This document shows, in pieces, positions 16,693 through 23,201 of a DNA stretch of 36,125 nt. The first letter of the stretch is position 1, and each line of letters starts with the position of its first letter. The notes beneath the pieces were generated by a model. It was not told the origin of the DNA and made no database searches. It saw only the letters and a program-made list of their open reading frames with translations. This DNA is from Gammaproteobacteria bacterium (GTDB lineage Bacteria > Pseudomonadota > Gammaproteobacteria > Pseudomonadales > Pseudomonadaceae). Both the position numbers and the translations under genes were made by a program. The stretch covers positions 1-36,125 of the forward strand of contig CAJCIO010000157.1 of NCBI GenBank assembly GCA_903970465.1, written 5' to 3'.

Positions 16693-18138
16693 TCAGCGAC
16701 TGGTTGTCGTAGTGGCGGTGCCTGATAGTACAGACTCGGCATTTTTGAATGCGGCCTTACTCAAGCTTATTTCCTTATCTCTGATGACCATCTCCAGCAA
16801 TGATGAATCGTAAATACTGTCTCTGACTTTAAGAATGGTCAGCAAGCGCTTAAGTTCAGATTCAAATTCAACGAAACGCATCAACAGGATATTGTCGACC
16901 ACGCTGGACAAATCAGGTACTGGCGAGGTTATTTCAGGTCCAAATAACCCGCGCACTTCCCAAGTGGCAAATACCGTCACGCCACGGGCACGCAGTTCGC
17001 CCATCAGCGCACTGAAGAACTCGGTCAGGCGCACCGGGTTGCTGGCCACACGGGTCATGCCGCCAAGGCTGTCGATCAACACGCGCTTGATATTTTTCTC
17101 GTCCACCAGGCGCAACAGATTGGCGCCCAGGCCATCGAGCAATCCTTCAGTGGTCGGCTGCCAGGCGACATGCAGCGCCCCGCTATCGAGCATGCCTGCA
17201 AAGTCGAATCCTAGCGCGTTGGCTTTCATGGACAGCCGCTGCGGTGTCTCATAAAAGCCAAAGTGCAGGCCCGGCTCTTCGGGGGTGGACGCCGCCAGGA
17301 AGTTGATCCCCAGGCTAGTCTTGCCGATACCCGAAGGGCCCATGGCCAGGGTCACCGAGGAGCGCGCCAGGCCACCGCCTATCAAGCTGTCGAGCGAGGC
17401 CATGCCGCTGGTGACCCGTGTCATGTCGGCCTGATCGGCGCGGGACGGATGGCTGTAAAGGGATTCGAGGCGCGGATAGATGACGATACCGTCGTCGGTG
17501 ATCTCGCACTCATGCAGGCCCGACAGCGCGCCGCTGCCACGGGTCTTGCGCAGTTGAATACGGCGCACCGAACGGGTGCCGAACAGCTCTTCACCCATCT
17601 CGATGACGCCATCGACCATGGTGTGCTCAGGGCTGCCATCGTCCAGACGCGAACTGGTCAGGAACAGCACCGTGCAACCGGCGAAGGCGGCATGCCCTTG
17701 CAGTTCCGAAATGAATTTTTTCGTGTCGATCTGCGAGTCGGCCTTGGAGCGCGCATTGAGCAGTCCATCGACGATCATCACCGTGGCCTTCTGACGAACG
17801 ATCTCACGGCGCAGCAGCTTGACGACTTCATCCAATCCTTCGTTTTCGAGTGTGTCGAAAGCGCTGACGAACTGAATGTCGCCGCCGATCTTCGAGGCGT
17901 CGAAGAAGCTCAGCGTGGACAGGTACTGGAACAATCGCTCATGGGATTCGGACAGCAAGGTGGCGACCAGCACGCGGCCGCCATTGCGCGCATGATTGAA
18001 GCCCAGCTGATTGGCCAGGATGGTTTTGCCGGAGCCCGGACGGCCTTGGACGATGTAGGACGAACCGGCCACCAGGCCACCTTTCAACAAGGCATCAAGC
18101 CCTTCTATTCCGCTCTTGAGGCGTTTTAGCTGTTCCAA
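16693..18138 (-). CDS. KaiC-like double RecA-type ATPase
   Basis: 481 residues, two tandem KaiC domains. CI: IEGLDALLKGGL, Walker A GRPGSGKT at 32-39, Walker B VMIVDGL. CII: MASLDSLIGGGL, Walker A GPSGIGKT at 267-274, Walker B RVLIDSLGG. By hand alignment to cyanobacterial KaiC, the tandem catalytic glutamates read Ser63-Glu64 in CI and Tyr296-Glu297 in CII. The S431/T432 autophosphorylation pair reads Ser411-Ser412 (PDLSSVVDN). The initiation codon is TTG (18138): an in-frame TAG lies upstream with no ATG or GTG between, and the next in-frame Met is about residue 121, after Walker A. No kaiA or kaiB is in the window. Its downstream partner is the response regulator at 16298. Signalling rather than clock function is the safer assumption. 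Confidence 0.92.
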   Translation of the reverse strand: MEQLKRLKSGIEGLDALLKGGLVAGSSYIVQGRPGSGKTILANQLGFNHARNGGRVLVATLLSESHERLFQYLSTLSFFDASKIGGDIQFVSAFDTLENEGLDEVVKLLRREIVRQKATVMIVDGLLNARSKADSQIDTKKFISELQGHAAFAGCTVLFLTSSRLDDGSPEHTMVDGVIEMGEELFGTRSVRRIQLRKTRGSGALSGLHECEITDDGIVIYPRLESLYSHPSRADQADMTRVTSGMASLDSLIGGGLARSSVTLAMGPSGIGKTSLGINFLAASTPEEPGLHFGFYETPQRLSMKANALGFDFAGMLDSGALHVAWQPTTEGLLDGLGANLLRLVDEKNIKRVLIDSLGGMTRVASNPVRLTEFFSALMGELRARGVTVFATWEVRGLFGPEITSPVPDLSSVVDNILLMRFVEFESELKRLLTILKVRDSIYDSSLLEMVIRDKEISLSKAAFKNAESVLSGTATTTTSR

Positions 18139-18385
18139 GATCCGGTCTGCCTTTGTCAGTTGTCGCTAAAAGTCTGTTGCGCGAGCGCAAAAAGCGCCGG
18201 GAGCCAAGGGGTTATTAGCCGATGGCGGTGCAGGCGCTTGGAAAGTAGCGGCGATTCTATCCGTTTCGGACATTTTCTGCATTGAAAAGAGTATTGACAG
18301 CAAAAGACTCAACTATTGCGGCCAGGCAAAGTCACACCTTCGTGGCCTGTGTGCCCCCTGTTCTTCCATTTGGCCGCGAGGTTTC
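18139..18385. promoter_or_regulatory. Divergent region between KaiC-like and NhaP-like genes
   Basis: 247 bases serving two divergent genes. A TTGCGCGAGCGCAA palindrome lies at about 18177-18190, close to the KaiC-like start. A TTGACA occurs at 18294-18299 on the plus strand, but no good -10 follows at 16-18 bases, so I do not call a promoter. No terminator is needed here and none is seen. Confidence 0.3.
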
Positions 18386-19732
18386 ATGAGTTTTATCCTT
18401 TGCCTGACGGTAATGGGCGTCCTGTTGCTGGTTTTGGCGCTTACTTCTTCCTATCTGCGCTGGCTGCCGGTCACGACCTCCGCGGTGTGCCTGCTGTTCG
18501 GCCTGGCCATTGGCCCGCTGGGCTTGAATCTGTTCGATCTGGATTTGCGTGAGGCGGCGCCCTGGCTGGAACGTCTGACTGAAGTCGCGGTGCTGTTTTC
18601 GCTGTTCGGCACCGGCATCAAGCTTCGCCTGTCCCTGGGCCGATCGGCCTGGCGTGCCGCCTATATGCTGGCCGGACCGGTGATGATCGCCACCATTCTG
18701 GGCGTGACACTGGTTGCCCATTACGCCTTGAGCCTGAGCTGGGGCGTGGCGGCGCTGCTCGGCGCAATACTCGCGCCCACCGATCCGGTGCTGGCCAACA
18801 TGGTGCAAGTCAACAACGCCCAAGACCTGGACCGCGTGCGTTTCGGCCTGTCCGGCGAGGCGGGCCTGAACGACGGCACGGCCTTCCCCTTCGTTATTTT
18901 CAGCCTTTTGCTCCTTCAGCAGGGCTCGCTGAACGGCGATTGGGTCGGCGACTGGGCGCTGAAAAACCTGCTATGGGCGGTGCCGGTCGGACTGTTCATC
19001 GGCTATGCCCTCGGGCGGTTGATCGGCCAGTTGATGATTTATCTGCGCATCAGGTATTCCGACAGCACCCTGTCGCCCAATGACTTCCTGGCACTGGCGC
19101 TGATTGCGCTGAGCTATGTCGCGGCATCGGCAGTGGGCGCCTTCGGCTTTTTGTCGGTGTTCGCTGCCGGGCTCGGATTGCGCCAGGCCGAAGCGCGCTC
19201 ATCAGGCAGCGAGGTACCGGCCGAGCACTTGACCCAACCCGTGCTGGGGCATAGCCAATCGGCCAAGCCTGAGCAGGCAGTGGCTGGCAATTACGATGAG
19301 CTGGAGGCACCGCAACTGGCGGCCGGGGTGATGATGGGTGACATGCTGGCGTTCGGCAGCCTGGTGGAACGCTCCATGGAGGTGCTGCTGATTACCTTGC
19401 TGGGCACCCTGCTGGCCAGTTACTGGGACTGGCGCGCCATGGGCCTGGGGCTGGCACTGTTTTGCGTGATCCGCCCGTTGAGCGTCTGGCTGCTGGTGGG
19501 TCGCCGTTTGCTCAACGGCCATCAGCGCGCGTTGCTGGGCTGGTTCGGGATTCGCGGGATCGGCTCTATCTATTATCTATGCTTCGCGCTGGGCCATGGC
19601 TTGCCCGATGACGTCGCGCGTACGTGCATCAGTTTGACGGTATCGGTGGTGGCGCTGAGTATCCTGTTGCATGGAGTGAGCACCCAGCCGTTGCTGGAGC
19701 ATTATGAGCGGCGCAACAAGGAACCGGTTTAA
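18386..19732 (+). CDS. CPA1-family sodium:proton antiporter (NhaP-like)
   Basis: 448 residues, about 12 membrane segments. Motifs of the NhaP/CPA1 core: APTDPVLAN at 130-138 (transport Asp133), LSGEAGLNDGTAFPF at 155-169, and GWFGIRGIGSIYYL near 383-396. It exchanges cytoplasmic Na+ or K+ for protons at the inner membrane. A hydrophilic stretch of about 40 residues (near 272-312, rich in Ser, Glu, Ala) interrupts the second half between membrane segments, and there is no large C-terminal regulatory domain. GAGG sits four bases before the ATG. It is divergent from the KaiC-like gene, with a 247-base shared upstream region. Confidence 0.92.
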   Translation: MSFILCLTVMGVLLLVLALTSSYLRWLPVTTSAVCLLFGLAIGPLGLNLFDLDLREAAPWLERLTEVAVLFSLFGTGIKLRLSLGRSAWRAAYMLAGPVMIATILGVTLVAHYALSLSWGVAALLGAILAPTDPVLANMVQVNNAQDLDRVRFGLSGEAGLNDGTAFPFVIFSLLLLQQGSLNGDWVGDWALKNLLWAVPVGLFIGYALGRLIGQLMIYLRIRYSDSTLSPNDFLALALIALSYVAASAVGAFGFLSVFAAGLGLRQAEARSSGSEVPAEHLTQPVLGHSQSAKPEQAVAGNYDELEAPQLAAGVMMGDMLAFGSLVERSMEVLLITLLGTLLASYWDWRAMGLGLALFCVIRPLSVWLLVGRRLLNGHQRALLGWFGIRGIGSIYYLCFALGHGLPDDVARTCISLTVSVVALSILLHGVSTQPLLEHYERRNKEPV

Positions 19733-19751
19733 CGCGAAAAACAGGCTCGCC

Positions 19752-19836
19752 TTGTGGCGAGGGGGCTTGCTACCGGCAAGGTGCATCAGGTACCACTGCC
19801 GTGTTTGATACACCGTATCGCAAGCCCCCTCCACAG
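19752..19836. repeat. Inverted REP-like pair between convergent genes
   Basis: TTGTGGCGAGGGGGCTTGC at 19752-19770 faces GCAAGCCCCCTCCACAG at 19820-19836, so the two ends can form a long stem of about 16 bases. This is another Pseudomonas REP-family arrangement. It lies between the NhaP-like gene and the HAD phosphatase gene, which converge, and could act as a bidirectional terminator. Confidence 0.7.
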
Positions 19837-19848
19837 ATTGGGCTGATA

Positions 19849-20490
19849 TCAGCGCAGGCGTTGCAGCAGCTCGCTGACATCGTCATAGGTCGGGGTGCGG
19901 TGAAAATTGGCGGCGTGACCGAAAGTGGGAAACTCGAACTCGCCAAACCCCGCCACGTGCGCACCAGCGGCCAGCCCCGCTTCAGCCCCGGCGACGCTGT
20001 CCTCGACCAGCAGGCACTCATGAGGCTCCAGCCCGAGCAGCCTGGCCGCCTCGATAATCAAGCCCGGCGCGGGTTTCCAGGAACGCACTTCATAGGCACT
20101 GGCGATATGGTCGAAGTGTTCGAGCAGGCCGGCCTGCCCCAGGCAGGTTTCGATCTTCAACCGTGGGCCATTGGAGGCCACGGACTTGGGCAAGTCGAGG
20201 CTGGCGACAAAGGCCTTGGCCCCCGGCATGGGCTGCAGGCCCTGGCGAAACAGGTCCAGACTGCGCTCGCGGAATGCCACCATGAACGGCTCGCCATCCA
20301 GGGTGGGGTGCTCCTTGCACAGTTCGGCGACAAACACCGCAAACTGCACGCCGCGAAAACGCCGCAGCACTTGCGTTTCGGGTAGTTCAATGCCGCATTC
20401 GATCAGCATTTTGTGCAGCAGACCCGCCGCAACGTTTTCACTGTCGACCAAGGTTCCGTCTGAATCGAAAATCACACCTTTGATAGCCAC
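19849..20490 (-). CDS. HAD-superfamily phosphatase, YieH-like
   Basis: 213 residues. Motif I FDSDGTLVDSE gives nucleophile Asp9 and acid/base Asp11; the beta-PGM-type cap follows at about 15-85. Motif II is SVASNGP near 103-108, motif III has the Lys in RSWKPAPG, and motif IV is LLVEDSVAGAEAG. The SNGP, RxWKPxP and EDSVAGAxxG wording closely matches E. coli YieH, a 6-phosphogluconate/sugar-phosphate phosphatase, as I recall it. The start is GTG at 20490 (GAGGAG six bases upstream); a nearby ATG is out of frame and stops at once. Cytoplasmic and Mg-dependent by family. Confidence 0.92.
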   Translation of the reverse strand: MAIKGVIFDSDGTLVDSENVAAGLLHKMLIECGIELPETQVLRRFRGVQFAVFVAELCKEHPTLDGEPFMVAFRERSLDLFRQGLQPMPGAKAFVASLDLPKSVASNGPRLKIETCLGQAGLLEHFDHIASAYEVRSWKPAPGLIIEAARLLGLEPHECLLVEDSVAGAEAGLAAGAHVAGFGEFEFPTFGHAANFHRTPTYDDVSELLQRLR

Positions 20491-20587
20491 ATGCCACTCC
20501 TCGGCTCATTCATTTGCCAGGGGTCGCCAACGACGTCCCGCCGGGCGTAACGCCCATCTGATCGGTCCGACGGCCCGGAGTTCAGCC

Positions 20588-21145
20588 TCAACCGGCAAAA
20601 CCACCGGCATCCAGGAACGCCTGCTCCTCGGACGAGCTTTCCCGGCCAAGCAATTGATTGCGGTGAGGGAAGCGCCCGAAGCGCGCGATCACGTCGCGGT
20701 GCAGTTCGGCATAGCGCAGGGTTTCGGCGCTGATGCCCCGATTGAAAGCCACCGACAGGTTCTGGTCGGCCAGGCGTTCGGAGTGCTCCAGCGGCAGGTA
20801 GAAGAATTGGCGCAAATCGGGCTCGACTTGCTCGTCGAGGCCGGCATCGACCACTTGCCGGGCGTAATCACAGGCCAGGGCATCGGTGGCGAACATATGC
20901 GCGGTGTCGCGGAAGGCGTTGCGCGGAAATTGATCCAGCAGAATCAACAGGGCCAAGGCACTCTCCGGCGCATCCAGCCAGGCTTCCAGTTCACGACGCG
21001 CCGCCGCCAGGTGCAGGTCGAAGAAACGCTGGCGAAACGCATCATCGAACTGCCGGTCCTTGGCGAACCAGCGCTCGCTCCCCGCCGCCCGCCAGAAATC
21101 GATCACGGCGTGATGATCCATCGTCGCCACTTGTCCTTTCACCAT
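20588..21145 (-). CDS. DUF924 family protein
   Basis: 185 residues, the usual length of DUF924 proteins, an all-helical fold related to TPR-like proteins. Typical blocks are HAVIDFWRAAGSERWF near 12-27, ALLILLDQFPRNAFRDT near 65-81, FFYLPLEHSE near 114-123, and RYAELHRDVIARFGRFPHRN near 143-162. Start at 21145 is preferred over the Met eight codons on because GGAG is eight bases upstream. Function is unknown for the family as far as I know. It is transcribed in the same direction as the HAD phosphatase with a 97-base gap, and need not be coupled to it. Confidence 0.9.
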   Translation of the reverse strand: MVKGQVATMDHHAVIDFWRAAGSERWFAKDRQFDDAFRQRFFDLHLAAARRELEAWLDAPESALALLILLDQFPRNAFRDTAHMFATDALACDYARQVVDAGLDEQVEPDLRQFFYLPLEHSERLADQNLSVAFNRGISAETLRYAELHRDVIARFGRFPHRNQLLGRESSSEEQAFLDAGGFAG

Positions 21146-21263
21146 CGTGTGTTCTCCAGAACCTGACTGCCGAGAAATCCAGGTACGAGGCCGTGAGGCG
21201 TCGCGAGCAGTAAAGAATTTGATACGAATGGGCAGATTTTACAAATGGTTTCATTCAAGCCAT

Positions 21264-21289
21264 GTGCAGGTCTGCCCGCGAAGAGGCCA
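21264..21289. repeat. Partial REP-like element
   Basis: GTGCAGGTCTGCCCGCGAAG then AGGCC matches the 3' half of the Pseudomonas REP consensus in the family seen at 14188. Only one unit is present. It lies 120 bases upstream of the importer operon, outside the proposed ModE site. Confidence 0.4.
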
Positions 21290-21365
21290 GACCACTCACC
21301 CAGACGCCACGAACAGGATGAAAGAAAACTCAGCCCCGAGCGCTCTAGGTAGCACCTCGTAACGT

Positions 21366-21393
21366 ATCGCTATATATTCCGCTACACACCGAT
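21366..21393. promoter_or_regulatory. ModE-like (molybdate-responsive) operator upstream of the importer operon
   Basis: An imperfect inverted repeat: left half ATCGCTATATA (21366-21376), six-base spacer, right half TACACACCGAT (21383-21393). Against the ModE consensus I remember (ATCGnTATATA-N6-TATATAACGAT) the left half is a full match and the right half matches 8 of 11. The CG-to-CG span of 24 bases equals that of the E. coli modA operator as I recall it. It ends 15 bases before the ATG of the permease gene, where a bound ModE would block initiation, so repression by Mo-loaded ModE is the likely mode. No Fur box or cobalamin-riboswitch elements are visible nearby. Confidence 0.6.
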
Positions 21394-21408
21394 TTATCTG
21401 AGCGTTCA

Positions 21409-22428
21409 ATGCCCCGCCTCCCCCGATGTTCCCTGCCGTGGCTCAGCGCCCTGTTGCTGCTGGCGGCAAGCCTGCTGGCGTTGCTCTGCGGGCGCTATGG
21501 GATTTCCCTGAGCGAATCCATGCAATTCATCAGAGCCTCGGTCGGCCTGGGCGACATGCCGGCCGGGCGTTTTCAGCTGCTGCACGGCCTGATCGTCGAA
21601 TCCCGACTGCCCCGCGTGGTCGCCGGCCTGCTGGTGGGCGCCGGACTGTCGGTGTCTGGCGCGGCCTATCAGGCGGTGTTTCGCAACCCGCTGGTGTCAC
21701 CGGGGCTGCTGGGTGTGCTCAGCGGCTGTGCGTTCGGCGCCGCGCTGGGGATCATTCTGCAACTGAACGGCCTGGCCATCCCCGCGCTGGCTTGCGTCAC
21801 CGGCTTGATCGCCGTGGCCGTCGGGGTGGGCATCGCCAACCTGTTCCACAACCCTTCGATCCTGTTGCTGGTGCTCGGCGGCATCGTCGCCAATGCGCTG
21901 TTCACCGCGCTGCTGTCGATCACTCAATACCTGGCCGACCCCGTGGATCAACTGCCGAGCATCGTCTATTGGCTGCTCGGCAGCCTCAGCGCAGTCGATC
22001 ACCAGTCGCTGTGGGTGATTGCGCCATTGTTGACGCTGGGTATCGTCCTGCTGTGCCTGGGGGGGCGTGCCATCGACGCGCTGTCGCTGAGTGACGACGA
22101 GGCCCACAGCCTCGGCGTGCCGGTGCGCACCATCCGCTACGGGGTGATTGTGCTGGCCACCTTGATCTGTGCATTGACCGTGAGCCTGGCGGGCATGGTC
22201 GGTTGGGTCGGCTTGCTGGTGCCGCACCTCGCTCGCCTGTTGGCAGGCCCGGGCAATGCTCGACTGTTGCCGGTCAGTGCCTGTCTGGGCGGAGTGTTTC
22301 TGCTGGCCGCCGATGCTGCTGCGCGCAGTCTGGCGCCCGGCGAAATTCCACTGGGGATCATCACCGAACTGTTCGGCGCCGTGGCCTTTGTGCTGGTGCT
22401 GCAGCGCGTGCGCAAGGGCTGGCTATGA
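21409..22428 (+). CDS. FecCD-family ABC importer permease, likely molybdate/tungstate (MolB-like)
   Basis: 339 residues, about ten membrane segments, BtuC/FecCD fold. Key blocks are ESRLPRVVAGLLVGAGLSVS at 64-83, GAAYQAVFRNPLVSPGLLG, and GMVGWVGLLVPHLARLLAGP near 262-281, the loop region next to the ATPase contact. The family transports metal-chelates, vitamin B12, haem and, in the Haemophilus MolBCA system, molybdate and tungstate. The ModE-like operator 15 bases upstream favours the last. First gene of a four-gene operon; its stop overlaps the ATPase start as ATGA. The ribosome site is weak (TGAG). Confidence 0.88.
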   Translation: MPRLPRCSLPWLSALLLLAASLLALLCGRYGISLSESMQFIRASVGLGDMPAGRFQLLHGLIVESRLPRVVAGLLVGAGLSVSGAAYQAVFRNPLVSPGLLGVLSGCAFGAALGIILQLNGLAIPALACVTGLIAVAVGVGIANLFHNPSILLLVLGGIVANALFTALLSITQYLADPVDQLPSIVYWLLGSLSAVDHQSLWVIAPLLTLGIVLLCLGGRAIDALSLSDDEAHSLGVPVRTIRYGVIVLATLICALTVSLAGMVGWVGLLVPHLARLLAGPGNARLLPVSACLGGVFLLAADAAARSLAPGEIPLGIITELFGAVAFVLVLQRVRKGWL

Positions 22429-23189
22429 CGTTGCTGCGTGGTGAAGGGCTCAGTTATCGGCTGGGTCAGCGGGTGATCCTTCAGGACATTTCGCTAACCC
22501 TCAACCCCGGCGACAACGTCGCTCTGCTCGGCGCCAACGGGGCCGGCAAAAGCACTTTGCTGCGCCTGTTGCTGGGGCTGATTCGCCCCGCCAGCGGTCA
22601 GGTGTATCTGGGCAGCCAACCCCTCAGCGCGCTCAGCCGCCGCGCCATCGCCCAACAGCTGGCGTACGTGCCGCAAAGCCATGTGCCGAGTTTCCCTTAT
22701 ACGGTCGAGCACATCATTGCCCAAGGCCGCTTGCCGGTCACCGGCCTGGGCCGCGCTCCGGGCACAGCCGACGTCGAGGCGGTCAGCCACGCCATGGCGC
22801 AGCTGGGCATCGAGGCGCTGCACGGGCGGCTGTATACCGAGCTGTCCGGCGGCGAACGGCAGTTGGTGCTGATCGCCCGGGCGCTGGTGCAGCAAGCCCG
22901 CATCATCGTCCTCGACGAGCCGATCACCGGCCTGGATTTCGGCCATCAATTACGCCTGCTGGCCCTGCTCAAGCGCCTGGCCGAGCAGGGCCTGTGCGTG
23001 CTGTCGAGCAGTCACCGCCCGGAGCAGGCACTGGCGGCCAGTAACCGCGTGCTGGTGCTCCACGACGGCCGCTTGATCGCGGACGCGGCGCCCCATGCAG
23101 TCATCGACAGCACGCTGATGCAACGTCTCTATAACGTCTCGGTGCGCCAGATCGACACCGAAGGCCAACGTTTTTTTGTCCCCTTGTGA
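22425..23189 (+). CDS. ABC importer ATP-binding protein, FecE/MolC-like
   Basis: 254 residues from MTLLRGEGLS. Walker A GANGAGKST begins at 36, Q-loop YVPQ at 81-84, signature LSGGERQ at 140-146, Walker B IIVLDEP near 160-166, and a switch His in SSSHRPEQAL. SSHRPEQALAAS and LSGGERQLVLIARAL resemble the Haemophilus HI1470 (MolC) wording as I recall it, more than FecE. The frame is open upstream but ATG 22425 overlaps the permease stop (ATGA) and gives the standard length. Inner-membrane-associated, drives the permease at 21409. Confidence 0.9.
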   Translation: MTLLRGEGLSYRLGQRVILQDISLTLNPGDNVALLGANGAGKSTLLRLLLGLIRPASGQVYLGSQPLSALSRRAIAQQLAYVPQSHVPSFPYTVEHIIAQGRLPVTGLGRAPGTADVEAVSHAMAQLGIEALHGRLYTELSGGERQLVLIARALVQQARIIVLDEPITGLDFGHQLRLLALLKRLAEQGLCVLSSSHRPEQALAASNRVLVLHDGRLIADAAPHAVIDSTLMQRLYNVSVRQIDTEGQRFFVPL

Positions 23190-23201
23190 GAATCTCCCAC
23201 C

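Noticed and set aside
18290..18330. Sigma-70 promoter for the NhaP-like gene from TTGACA at 18294
   Set aside because: No acceptable -10 hexamer 16-18 bases downstream.
21146..21408. Cobalamin riboswitch or Fur box upstream of the FecCD/TonB operon
   Set aside because: I looked for the B12-box and GATAAT-type Fur repeats because the gene set would suit either. The only partial resemblance is a REP-like segment at 21264-21289, whereas the ModE-like repeat is near full match.
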